Shown: positions 27,697-37,439 of the stretch, piece by piece | Numbering within the stretch: the stretch's first letter is position 1 | How the letters are laid out: the number at the start of each line of letters is the position of its first letter | Assembly (NCBI RefSeq): GCF_000576595.1 | Contig: NZ_AWSA01000018.1 | Coordinates: 1-64,000, forward strand | DNA from: Intrasporangium oryzae NRRL B-24470 | GTDB lineage: Bacteria; Actinomycetota; Actinomycetes; Actinomycetales; Dermatophilaceae | Direction of reading: 5' to 3' | DNA length: 64,000 bases | The notes under the pieces: generated by a model | Database searches by the model: none | What the model was told of the DNA's origin: nothing | The model's input: only the letters and a program-made list of their open reading frames with translations | Position numbers and translations under genes: made by a program

Positions 27697-29490
27697 ATGG
27701 ACGAGGAGCACGAGCAGCCGTCCGACGGCGACCTCGAGCTGCTCCGAGCCTACGAGCCGGTGCTCCGCCTGACGCGCGGCGAGTACTTCGTCCCGGTCGC
27801 CGTCGAGGGGTTCGTCCGGCGATCGACCCTCTGGCTCGAAGGTCCGGACGACCGGTCGACCGTCGTCGCGTCTCCGGGGGCCCTGACCCTCGATGCACTG
27901 GCGCGGATCGGCGCCGGGCGCGACGGGCCCGGGCTGTCGCTCAGCGACATCGGCGACCCCAGGTCGTTCTGGGAGCGCATCGGGTCGTGGTTCCGCCGGG
28001 GGCGCCGACCGCGGTTCCGCGCCGGCAGTCGGCTCGCGCAGGTCGGGCTCCTCGGACGAACCATCGACACCCTGAGCCGCCTGTCGCTGCTCGTGCGAGG
28101 CGCCGTCCCGGGCGGGAGCGCGAACTCGTCGCTCGCCGCGCAGACCGACCACCTGCGTCCCGACCGCGCCACCTACTACGGGCGCGTTCTCAGGGACGGT
28201 CCCTGGATCGTGTGCCAGTACTGGTTCTTCTACGCCTTCAACAACTGGCGGTCCGGCTTCTCCGGCGTCAACGAGCACGAGGGCGACTGGGAGCAGGTGA
28301 CGATCTACCTCGACGGATCCGGACCCGTCGACCCAGAAGGGCTACCGCCCCCGCGCTGGGTCGTCTTCTCCGCCCACGACGAGACGGGCGACGACCTGCG
28401 CCGCCGCTGGGACGACCCGGACGTGACCGTAGTCAACGGTCGCCACCCGGTCGTGTTCGTCGGCGCCGGATCCCACTCGGGCGCCTACCTGCCCGGCGAC
28501 TACCTCATCACCATCGTGCCGCCCTCGTGGGGCGGCATCGTCCCGGGCGTCCGGCGCCTCGCCAAGGTCTTCACCCCGTGGAGCCGGGCGGCGCAGGGCT
28601 CCGGGCTGGGGATCCCCTACATCGACTACGCCCGGGGCGACGGGTCCTCGATCGGCCCGTGGCAGGAACGCACATGGTCGGCCGTGCACATCGACGAGGA
28701 CACCCCGTGGGTCCGCGACTACCGGGGTCTCTGGGGCCACGACACCCGCGACCGCCTCGGTGGTGAGCGTGGGCCGGCCGGCCCCCGCTACGAGCGCAAC
28801 GCCACCGTGCGGATGTCGTGGGGCGACCCGGTCGGCTGGGCCGGGCTCGCGAAGGTCGCCCCCAACCCGGTCGCCGAGGAGAACCTGATCAGGCGGCGGA
28901 TCGCCGACATCGACGAGCAGCTCGGCCAGGTCGAGGCGGAGACCGAAAGGGCCGGCGACTCCCTCGCCAGCCGGGCCGCGGGCCTGGGCGCGGCGAGCCC
29001 CGCCGTGCGCGCCCTCGAACCCGACGAGCGACAGCGAACCGCCGCGCGTCTCGAGGCGGTGCGACTGCGCGACGAGCGGTCCCGCCTCGAGAGGGCGCTG
29101 CGCGACGGCCTTCCCCCGAGCGACCCCCACACCCACCTGCTTCATCGCCGGCTGCCGATCCACGCGAGCGAGCGCGGCCGAGCCCGCGTGCTCGGCGCCT
29201 GGTCGGTCATCAGCACGCCGCTCGTCGTGTTCCTCATCGCGGTCCTCTTCAACCCGGACACCTACCAACGCTGGGCCTATGCCGTCGGGCTCATCGTCAT
29301 CGTGCTCTCCGTGGAGGCCTTCACACGCGGCTACTTCCTCGCTTTCATCGCCAGGGTCATGGCCCTGACCCTCGTGCTCAACCTGTTCGACCTCTATCTC
29401 GGCAGCTGGCAGATCGTCTCGTACTGGACGCTCGTGGGCGTCGCCATCGTCATTCTCGTGATCAACCTCCGCGACGCCCTGCGCCGCTGA
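27697..29490 (+). CDS. Vps62-like domain membrane protein
   Basis: A 597-residue protein. The central part resembles the Vps62 domain known from fungal vacuolar-sorting proteins and found sporadically in bacteria: WIVCQYWFFYAFNNWRSGFSG, then NEHEGDWEQVTIYL, VVFSAHDETGD, VVFVGAGSHSGAYLPGDYLI and the final YERNATVRMSWGDPVGWAG. It is followed by a charged, probably coiled-coil stretch (IRRRIADIDEQLGQVEAETE). The C-terminus has four or five membrane segments (VISTPLVVFLIAVLF, WAYAVGLIVIVLSVEAF, YFLAFIARVMALTLVLNLF, WTLVGVAIVILVINL). ATG 27697 follows GAGGTGGTG. No signal peptide is visible, so the Vps62 part is probably cytosolic. Function unknown. Confidence 0.8.
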   Translation: MDEEHEQPSDGDLELLRAYEPVLRLTRGEYFVPVAVEGFVRRSTLWLEGPDDRSTVVASPGALTLDALARIGAGRDGPGLSLSDIGDPRSFWERIGSWFRRGRRPRFRAGSRLAQVGLLGRTIDTLSRLSLLVRGAVPGGSANSSLAAQTDHLRPDRATYYGRVLRDGPWIVCQYWFFYAFNNWRSGFSGVNEHEGDWEQVTIYLDGSGPVDPEGLPPPRWVVFSAHDETGDDLRRRWDDPDVTVVNGRHPVVFVGAGSHSGAYLPGDYLITIVPPSWGGIVPGVRRLAKVFTPWSRAAQGSGLGIPYIDYARGDGSSIGPWQERTWSAVHIDEDTPWVRDYRGLWGHDTRDRLGGERGPAGPRYERNATVRMSWGDPVGWAGLAKVAPNPVAEENLIRRRIADIDEQLGQVEAETERAGDSLASRAAGLGAASPAVRALEPDERQRTAARLEAVRLRDERSRLERALRDGLPPSDPHTHLLHRRLPIHASERGRARVLGAWSVISTPLVVFLIAVLFNPDTYQRWAYAVGLIVIVLSVEAFTRGYFLAFIARVMALTLVLNLFDLYLGSWQIVSYWTLVGVAIVILVINLRDALRR

Positions 29491-29559
29491 GCCGCCCGCT
29501 TCTCCGCGACGTGACGGAGGACGGCCGGCGCGCTCAGCGGCATACGGGTCGAAGGCGCG

Positions 29560-30591
<1,032 letters not shown>

Positions 30592-30598
30592 GAACTCG

Positions 30599-30629
30599 AG
30601 TCAACGCCTTCGAGCGCGCTCGAAGTCAA
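30599..30629 (-). promoter_or_regulatory. MerR-type promoter/operator of the aldo/keto reductase gene
   Basis: On the minus strand TTGACT (30629-30624), a 19-bp spacer and a second TTGACT (30604-30599) lie just before the reductase gene. An exact 18-bp palindrome CTTCGAGCGCGCTCGAAG spans 30608-30625 inside this spacer. A 19-bp spacer with a central dyad is the hallmark of MerR-family activation by DNA twisting. Confidence 0.78.
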
Positions 30630-30645
30630 GGCCCCTCCGACGCGC

Positions 30646-31062
30646 TCAGGCCGGGCGGCCGAGGCGCCCCCGGTAGATCCCGATCTTCTCGTCGATCGCC
30701 CCGAGGTGGTCAGTCACGGCGGCGAGCTGCTCGAGGACCCGCGACCGGTGCGCCTGCAGCAGGCCCAGGCGGGACTCCTCGTTGCCCTCCCCCCGACGGC
30801 ACAGGGCGGCATACTCTCTCATCTCGCGGATCGGCATGCCCGTGGCGCGCAGGCGGGTCAGCATCGTGACCCAGGCGAGGTCGGCGTCCGTGTAGACGCG
30901 GTGCCCGGACGCGGTCCGTCCCACCTCCCGGAGCATGAGACCGTCGCGCTCGTAGTAGCGCAGGGTATGGGGCGTCAGCCCGGTCCGCGCGGAGGCCTCC
31001 GCAATGGTCAGTCCGGCCCGCGCAGCAGTCGTCCGTGCGGGCATCGGCGTCGTCGTGGTCAC
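30646..31062 (-). CDS. MerR family transcriptional regulator
   Basis: A 138-residue activator. The winged helix-turn-helix is LTIAEASARTGLTPHTLRYYERDGLM with RVYTDADLAWVTMLTRLRATGMPIREMREYA. A coiled-coil dimer helix with LLQAHRSRVLEQLAAVTDHLGAIDEKIGIYRG follows. No cysteine cluster is found, so it does not look like a metal or SoxR-type sensor. It resembles the MerR regulators commonly paired with aldo/keto reductases. It probably binds the dyad in the gap to the reductase gene. Confidence 0.9.
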   Translation of the reverse strand: MTTTTPMPARTTAARAGLTIAEASARTGLTPHTLRYYERDGLMLREVGRTASGHRVYTDADLAWVTMLTRLRATGMPIREMREYAALCRRGEGNEESRLGLLQAHRSRVLEQLAAVTDHLGAIDEKIGIYRGRLGRPA

Positions 31063-31256
31063 CGACCGATGATGCGCCTGCGGTCACCCACGACGTCAAG
31101 GCGGGGTACGGGCTGGGGCACGGGCACGGGAAGGGACACAGGCAGGGGGACGGGCAGGCGCGTGGCGCAGGGCACTGCGCGTGTCTCGCCGTTCTGCACT
31201 GAGCAGCGCCGCGCCTCTGGCATGTTGGCGGTAGCACCCGGGCTGAGGAGAGCTCC

Positions 31257-32927
31257 ATGTCGCAACACCGCAACGCCACCGTCGCGTCGAGCGCGGCCGC
31301 CGCCTCGACCACGGTCCTGCTGACCCTGGCCGCGGGCCAGTTCCTCATGACGCTCGACAGCTCGGTCATGAACGTGTCGATCGCGACCGTCGCCAACGAC
31401 CTGGGCACGACCGTGAGCGGCATCCAGACGGCCATCACCCTCTACACGCTCGTCATGGCGTCCCTGATGATCACCGGAGGCAAGATCGGGGCCATCCTCG
31501 GCCGCAAGCGCGCCTTCGCGATCGGGTGCGTCGTCTACGGGGCCGGGTCGCTCACGACCGCCCTCGCTCCCAACCTCGGAGTGCTGCTCCTCGGCTGGTC
31601 CCTCCTCGAGGGGCTCGGCGCCGCTCTCATCATGCCGGCCATCGTCGCCCTCGTCGCCTCGAACTTCGCTCCCGAGGCCCGCCCCCGGGCCTACGGCATC
31701 GTCGCCGCCTCCGGGGCGATCGCCGTCGCCGTCGGACCCCTCATCGGCGGCCTGCTCACGACGTACGCCTCGTGGCGCTGGGTCTTCGCGGGCGAGGTCG
31801 TCATCGTCGCGATGATCGTGCTCTTCGCCCGGCGGATCGTCGACACGCCCCCCGACAAGGAGGCCAGGCTCGACCTCGTCGGGACCGCGCTCTCGGCGCT
31901 CGGCCTCGGCCTCGTCGTCTACGGCATCCTCAAGGGCGGGACGTGGGGCTTCGTCCGGCCGCGGCCCGAGGCACCGTCGTGGCTCGGGATGTCGCTGGTC
32001 GTGTGGATGGTCGTGGCCGGCGGAATCGTCCTGCGGGTCTTCATGAGCTGGGAGACGCGACGCCTCGAGCGCGGCGAGCAGGCGCTGCTCGACCCGAGCA
32101 TCCTGCGCATCCGACAGCTCCGTGGCGGGCTGGTCGCCTTCTTCTTCCAGTTCCTCCTCCAGGCCGGCCTCTTCTTCGCGGTGCCGCTCTTCCTCTCGGT
32201 CGCCCTCGGGTTGTCCGCGATCGACACCGGGCTGCGGATCATGCCCCTGTCCATCACGCTCCTCGCCGCAGCGCTCGGGATCCCGCGCTTCTGGCCGAAG
32301 GCCTCGCCGCGCCTGGTCGTGCGCATCGGCATCATCCTGCTCCTCACCGGGATCGTCGTCCTCGCAGGCGCCCTCGAGCTCGGCGTCGGCCCGGAGGTCG
32401 TGACCGGTCCACTGCTCCTCGCCGGCCTCGGCATCGGGGCGCTCGCCTCTCAGCTCGGCGCGGTCACCGTGTCGGCGGTCCCCGACGAGCAGAGCCCCGA
32501 GGTGGGCGGGATCCAGAACACCGTCACCAACCTCGGTGCGTCGATCGGGACCGCCTTCATCGGTGCCGTTCTCATGACCGTCCTCACGGCGTCGTTCTTC
32601 ACGGGCATCAAGGACAACCCGGCCATCCCCCCGAGCCTCAGCTCACAGGCCCAGGTCCAGCTCGACACGGGAGTGCCCTTCATCCCCGACTCCCAGCTCG
32701 AGGCGGCCCTCGCGGAGGCCGGGATCACCGGCGAGACCGCCACGGCGATCGTCGACGAGAACACGCAGGCGCGGCTCGACGGCCTCCGTGCCGCGCTCAT
32801 CGTCCTCGCGCTGATCGCCCTCGTCGCCCTCTTCTTCACGGGCTCGATACCGGTTCGCCCGCCCGGCCGCCCCGAGTCGTCCTCACCCAGCGAGGCACCA
32901 CTCGATCGCCCCACGACGGATTCGTGA
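31257..32927 (+). CDS. DHA2-type MFS drug exporter (EmrB/QacA family)
   Basis: A 556-residue permease with about 14 membrane segments. TM1 ends in the family motif LDSSVMNVSIATVANDLGTT (LD-x-TVVNVALP type), motif A is GGKIGAILGRKRAF, and motif C in TM5 is AASGAIAVAVGPLIGGLLTTYASWRWVF. A 60-residue extracytoplasmic loop (NPAIPPSLSSQAQV...) precedes the last segment. GAGGAG lies about 6 nt before ATG 31257. It is divergent from the MerR gene, with a 194-bp region holding a purine-rich GGGCAC/GGGGAC imperfect repeat (about 31112-31160). Control by that MerR is possible but no dyad is seen near the MFS gene. Substrate unknown. Confidence 0.9.
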   Translation: MSQHRNATVASSAAAASTTVLLTLAAGQFLMTLDSSVMNVSIATVANDLGTTVSGIQTAITLYTLVMASLMITGGKIGAILGRKRAFAIGCVVYGAGSLTTALAPNLGVLLLGWSLLEGLGAALIMPAIVALVASNFAPEARPRAYGIVAASGAIAVAVGPLIGGLLTTYASWRWVFAGEVVIVAMIVLFARRIVDTPPDKEARLDLVGTALSALGLGLVVYGILKGGTWGFVRPRPEAPSWLGMSLVVWMVVAGGIVLRVFMSWETRRLERGEQALLDPSILRIRQLRGGLVAFFFQFLLQAGLFFAVPLFLSVALGLSAIDTGLRIMPLSITLLAAALGIPRFWPKASPRLVVRIGIILLLTGIVVLAGALELGVGPEVVTGPLLLAGLGIGALASQLGAVTVSAVPDEQSPEVGGIQNTVTNLGASIGTAFIGAVLMTVLTASFFTGIKDNPAIPPSLSSQAQVQLDTGVPFIPDSQLEAALAEAGITGETATAIVDENTQARLDGLRAALIVLALIALVALFFTGSIPVRPPGRPESSSPSEAPLDRPTTDS

Positions 32928-32976
32928 CAGCGGGCTCTCCGGATCCACGTGGTGCCCGCTGAGGGGAGGGAGTGCG

Positions 32977-35760
32977 CTACGTCTGCTGAGGCGTCCACGC
33001 GCGCGCCGGAGCGACCGCGTACTCCGGGGCCAGCGTGGTCGGCTTCGGCTGCCGGCGCCGCCTGATCACCTTGCCGAGCTCCACGACAACGGGCAGGACG
33101 AGGGCCAGCCCCGCGCAGGCGAGCCACTCACTCAGGGTCAGCGGCGTGGTGAGCAGGCCGCTCTGGAGCCCAGGGAGCTGGGTGGCCAGGAACGTCATGC
33201 CGAGGGGGATCAGCCCGATCGCGAGAGCCTTGGCGATCGGCGGTGTCAGACCGCTGGTCGGGTCACGTCGGTTGACCACAGCGTTGAACGTGGTCCCCAG
33301 ACCCATGACCACGAAGGTCATCGTCATCGACACCGTGGGATGCGTGGCGCTCGGTTCGTCGGGGCCGGCCACCAGGGGGACCACCGCGGCGACGAACAGC
33401 ACGAAGGCGTAGACCACCCACATGAGCACCGCCGGCCGGTTCGTGATCGGCACGGCAGGGTCCCGCGGGGGACGGTGCATGACGTCGGGGTCCCCGGGGT
33501 CGACGGCGATGATGATGACGCCGACCGCCGTGGCGAAGAACAGCAGGAACAGCACCATGGACGGCGTCATCGCCACACCCTGGTTGATGTTGAAGGCGGT
33601 CGCCGCGAGGAAGAGGAAGACCAGGGACAGCAGTTGGGTCATCTGGTAACGCACGTACGAGACGACCTTGTCGTAGACGCGCCGTCCGATCTCCACGGCA
33701 TGGACGAGGGTGCCGAAGTTGTCATCGGTGAGCACCATGCGCGCCGCCTGCTTCGTCACCTCACTCCCACTTCCCATCGCCACGCCGATGTCCGCCTGCT
33801 TGAGTGCGGCCGCATCATTGACGGCGTCGCCGGTCATGGCCACGATCAGGCCGACCTCCTGCATCGCCCGGGCCAACCGGAGCTTGTCCTCGGGCGTCAC
33901 CCGTCCGAACACGTGCAGGTCCGGCAGCCGTCGCTTGAGGTCCTCGTCGCTGAGGGCCTGCAGCTCCGTCCCGCTGATCGCGCCGGGACCCAGGCCGAGG
34001 TCCTCCCCGATCGCCTGGGCGGTGACTGCGTGGTCACCGGTGATCATGCGGACGTCGATGCCGGCCGTGAGCGCCGTCGTGACCGCGCTCCTGGCCTCGG
34101 CCCGAAGGGGATCGATGATGCCGGCCAGCCCGACGAAGGACAGTTCATGGGTCAAGGACATGGGGTCGTCGGTCATCGTCGTCAGCTCGTCGTCAGCGAC
34201 GAGTCGCGCGGCGAACGCGAGGACGCGCAGGCCCTTCTGCCCCATTCGCATGTTTGCCTCGGTGATGCCGGACCTCGCCTCGGCGATGGGGACCTCAGAC
34301 CCGCTCAGAGGCCCTCCGGCCGCAGTGCACCGGGCGAGGACGACGTCGGGGGCGCCCTTCACGAGCTCGATGACATGCTCCACCCCGTCGACGCGAACCC
34401 GGTGGAACGTTGCCATGAACTTGTACTCGGAGTCGAACGGGACTTCGGACAGCCGCGGATAGGCACGCCGCGTCTCCTCGGCATCGACCCCCAGCTTGGC
34501 CGCGAGGACGACGAGGGCCGCCTCGGTCGGGTCGCCGATCACCGACCCGTCGTCGCCCACCACCGCGTCGCTGTCGAGGGCCAGGCCCAGGGCGAGCCGC
34601 GAGAAGTCGGGAACAGGGATGCCCGCCACCGACCGGATCGCGCCGCTCTTGCGGTAACCCTCCCCGTCGACGGTGAACCAGGACCCCGCGGCGTAGAGCG
34701 TCGAGACCATCATCTGGTTCAACGTGAGCGTCCCGGTCTTGTCGGTGTTGATCGCGCTCGTCGCGCCGAGGGTCTCGACGTCCGTCAGGTTCTTGACGAC
34801 CGCCTTCGCCTCGGCGAGCTGCTTGGCACCGAGCGACAGCAGCCCCGAGACGAACGCCGGCATACCCGTCGGGATCGCCGAGATCGCCATCGCGGTGCCC
34901 AGCAGGAGCAGGTCCTTGCCCGGGATTCCCCGGATCAGGCCGACCACCACGATGACGGCAACCGCTCCCCACGCGATGACACCCAGGACCTTCGTCAGCG
35001 AGTCCAGCTCCCTCTGCAGGGGCGAGCGGGTGCGCGTCACTGACGTGAGCATGGTCGCGATCCGCCCCATCTGCGTCTGCATCCCGGTCGCCGTGACGAC
35101 GATGGTGCCCGTCCCCCGGGTGACCGACGTGTTCTGGAACAGCATGTTCGTCCGGTCGCCAAGGGCCACGTCGGCAGAGGCCAGCCGACCCGAGTCCTTG
35201 GGGATCGGCGCGCTCTCGCCGGTGAGTGCCGCCTCCTGGGCCTCGAGGGTCGCGGACCGGACGATGCGTCCGTCGGCGGGCACGATGTCGCCGGCTTCGA
35301 GCTGGACGATGTCGCCGGGAACGAGGTCGGTCGCGGCGATCATCGTCACGTCGCCGTCTCGGACCACACGCGCCTGCGGCACCTGCATCTTGGCGAGTGC
35401 GTCGACGCTGGCCCGGGCCGTCAGCTCCTGCCGCGTGCCCAGTCCGACGTTCAACAGGATGAGCAGGGCGACGATGACCCCGGTGGATATCTCGCCTATC
35501 AGCAGGCTCACCACGACGACGGCGACCAGCATGATGTTCATCGGATCACGCAGCTGCACGGCGGCGATGGCCCACACGGACGGCTGCGGCTCGGCGGCGA
35601 TCTCGTTCGCGCCGTACGCCGAGAGCCGGCTTGCCGCCTCGGACGCCGTCAGCCCGGAGGCCGTGTCCGAGCCCGCTGCCGCGACGACCTCATCGGCGTC
35701 GAGCGCGTACGGAGAGGGCTCCGCGCCCGTCGGCTTGACTCCCATTGCCTTCTCGCTCAC
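32977..35760 (-). CDS. Cation-translocating P-type ATPase (type II-like)
   Basis: A 927-residue pump. The N-terminal cation ATPase domain reads GLTASEAASRLSAYGANEI. The actuator motif is ALTGESAPIPKD, the phosphorylation site AINTDKTGTLTLNQ (Asp340), the nucleotide-binding text is VKGAPDVVL, and the hinge is MTGDAVNDAAALKQADIGVAMG. Ten membrane helices can be drawn. The M4 ion-site motif, PEGLP in Ca2+ and Na+/K+ pumps, is IPTGMP here (297-301, Thr298 instead of Glu), and the hinge has GDAVND instead of GDGVND. It is therefore not a typical Ca2+ pump and the ion cannot be assigned. GTG 35760 lies 8 nt after GAGGGGGA. Confidence 0.92.
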   Translation of the reverse strand: MSEKAMGVKPTGAEPSPYALDADEVVAAAGSDTASGLTASEAASRLSAYGANEIAAEPQPSVWAIAAVQLRDPMNIMLVAVVVVSLLIGEISTGVIVALLILLNVGLGTRQELTARASVDALAKMQVPQARVVRDGDVTMIAATDLVPGDIVQLEAGDIVPADGRIVRSATLEAQEAALTGESAPIPKDSGRLASADVALGDRTNMLFQNTSVTRGTGTIVVTATGMQTQMGRIATMLTSVTRTRSPLQRELDSLTKVLGVIAWGAVAVIVVVGLIRGIPGKDLLLLGTAMAISAIPTGMPAFVSGLLSLGAKQLAEAKAVVKNLTDVETLGATSAINTDKTGTLTLNQMMVSTLYAAGSWFTVDGEGYRKSGAIRSVAGIPVPDFSRLALGLALDSDAVVGDDGSVIGDPTEAALVVLAAKLGVDAEETRRAYPRLSEVPFDSEYKFMATFHRVRVDGVEHVIELVKGAPDVVLARCTAAGGPLSGSEVPIAEARSGITEANMRMGQKGLRVLAFAARLVADDELTTMTDDPMSLTHELSFVGLAGIIDPLRAEARSAVTTALTAGIDVRMITGDHAVTAQAIGEDLGLGPGAISGTELQALSDEDLKRRLPDLHVFGRVTPEDKLRLARAMQEVGLIVAMTGDAVNDAAALKQADIGVAMGSGSEVTKQAARMVLTDDNFGTLVHAVEIGRRVYDKVVSYVRYQMTQLLSLVFLFLAATAFNINQGVAMTPSMVLFLLFFATAVGVIIIAVDPGDPDVMHRPPRDPAVPITNRPAVLMWVVYAFVLFVAAVVPLVAGPDEPSATHPTVSMTMTFVVMGLGTTFNAVVNRRDPTSGLTPPIAKALAIGLIPLGMTFLATQLPGLQSGLLTTPLTLSEWLACAGLALVLPVVVELGKVIRRRRQPKPTTLAPEYAVAPARAWTPQQT

Positions 35761-35889
35761 GAGTCGTCCCCCTCCACATCGGCTTCCGCCGGCCTCCTCG
35801 GCGGCGGCGAACGTGTATCACTTCGCAACATAGCGGCTGTGCCGCCTCTTCCGGTCGGCTCGACGAAACCGGCGGGGGACGCAGACGAG

Positions 35890-35923
35890 GCGTATGCCGC
35901 CGAGCGGGCCCAGCGGCATACGC
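35890..35923. terminator. GTATGCC-type inverted repeat
   Basis: GCGTATGCCGC and GCGGCATACGC arms separated by a short GC interior, 23 bp after the stop of the decarboxylase gene (minus strand). Reads as its terminator. Confidence 0.72.
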
Positions 35924-35945
35924 CCCCTCTCGGAGGGGCGGGGGC

Positions 35946-37328
35946 TCAGACCGACGCGGCGGCGCGGAGGATGGCGTCCGCGGAGACGTCGATGTCGTGC
36001 TCCGTCGTCGTCCCGTTGGAGACGGAGACGCGCATGAGGCGGTCTCCCCGCCACGTCGTCCCGCCGACCCAGCATGTGCCGTCGCGCTGGACCGCCTCGA
36101 TGATCGCGTCCGTCCGCGACGGGTCGCCGAAGCTGACGAGCACCTGGTTGAGGACGACGTCATTGTGGATCGTCGCTCCTCCGGCCTCGAGACGGGCGGC
36201 CATGCGCCGGGCGAGGTCGCAGCACCGGTCGACCAGCTCGGTCACGCCGTCGAGGCCGAGGGACCGGAGGGCCGCCCACACCGCGAAACCCCTCGCCCGA
36301 CGGGACGACTCGGGGACGAGGTCACCGAGGACGAAGTCGGATGTGCTTCCCGAGCCGACGAGGTACGACGCCGAGTAGGACATCGCCGCGGCGTGGTCGG
36401 CGGGGTACCGGCAGAACGCGAGACCACTGTCGTAGGGGACGTTGAGCCACTTGTGGGCGTCGGTGCCCCACGAGTCGGCCTCCCCCACTCCTGCCACCTG
36501 GTCCGCGGTCCGCGGGCTCGCGGCGGCCCACAGACCGAACGCCCCGTCGACGTGGACCCACGCGCCGTGGCCGCGGGCCACCGGGATCGCGTCCTCGAAG
36601 CGGTCGCTCGCGCCTGTGTTGACGTTGCCCGCCTGGAGGCAGACGATCGTCGGCTCGCCCGGCTCCGCCTCGAGGACGTAGCGCAGGGCGCCCACGTCGA
36701 TCGAGCCGTCCGGGGCCGCCGCGACGAGCTCGAGCGAGCTCGTCCCGAAGCCGAGCAGCCGCAGGGCCCGGTCGATCGTCGCGTGCCGTTCCTCGCCCGC
36801 GACGACCCTGATCCGTGGCGCTCCGAAGAGCCCGTCACGGGCGACATCCCATCCGACGTTCGCGAGGACCCGATGGCGTCCGACGGCGAGACCGACGGTG
36901 TTGGCGGCCTGCGCGCCCGTGACGAACCCGGCACTGGCGTCCGACGGCAGGCCGAGGAGCTGCTTGAGCCACGTGGCCGCCGCCCGCTCGGCGCCGGCCG
37001 CCGCGGGCGAGAGGACCTCGTTGTAGCCACACTGGTCCCAGCCCGCGGTGAGGATGTCGGCGGCCGTCGCCGCAGCCGACGCGCCGCCGATGACGAAGCC
37101 GAAGAACCGCGGCCCGGTCGTGCCGACGAGCCGTGGTGTCGCGGCCGCGACGAGCTCGTCGACGACCTGCTCGGCGGGCATCGCGTGGCGCTGCAGCGGC
37201 ATGTCGAACGGCGGACCGGACTCGACCGTCTCGGGCTTCGGGGCGACCGGAAGGTCGCCGACGACACTCCGGTAGTGCGCCGAGGCGAGGGCGGCCTGCG
37301 TGAACACCTGCGTCAGATCGACAGACAT
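35946..37328 (-). CDS. PLP-dependent group II decarboxylase/aminotransferase-like enzyme
   Basis: A 460-residue fold-type I PLP enzyme. ATPRLVGTTGPRFFGFVIGGA and GAQAANTVGLAVGRHRVL form the phosphate/ring-stacking region, HVDGAFGLWAAAS carries the Asp contacting the pyridine nitrogen, and GTDAHKWLNVPYDSGLAFC carries the Schiff-base lysine. The layout is that of the aromatic/glutamate decarboxylase group and of pyridoxal-dependent decarboxylases annotated only generically in actinobacteria. No transporter is adjacent that would hint at the amine. The short leader holds no ribosome site, only a CAGGCT box 6 nt before ATG 37328. Confidence 0.87.
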   Translation of the reverse strand: MSVDLTQVFTQAALASAHYRSVVGDLPVAPKPETVESGPPFDMPLQRHAMPAEQVVDELVAAATPRLVGTTGPRFFGFVIGGASAAATAADILTAGWDQCGYNEVLSPAAAGAERAAATWLKQLLGLPSDASAGFVTGAQAANTVGLAVGRHRVLANVGWDVARDGLFGAPRIRVVAGEERHATIDRALRLLGFGTSSLELVAAAPDGSIDVGALRYVLEAEPGEPTIVCLQAGNVNTGASDRFEDAIPVARGHGAWVHVDGAFGLWAAASPRTADQVAGVGEADSWGTDAHKWLNVPYDSGLAFCRYPADHAAAMSYSASYLVGSGSTSDFVLGDLVPESSRRARGFAVWAALRSLGLDGVTELVDRCCDLARRMAARLEAGGATIHNDVVLNQVLVSFGDPSRTDAIIEAVQRDGTCWVGGTTWRGDRLMRVSVSNGTTTEHDIDVSADAILRAAASV

Positions 37329-37439
37329 AGGTGAAGCCTGCCCCGCGCGGCCTCCGGTCCGCAGCGGAACCCTTCAGGCCGTTCGCTCTCGCCGGACCTG
37401 CGGACCTCTGCCAAGGCCCGCGAACCCGGGCCCCGCCGC

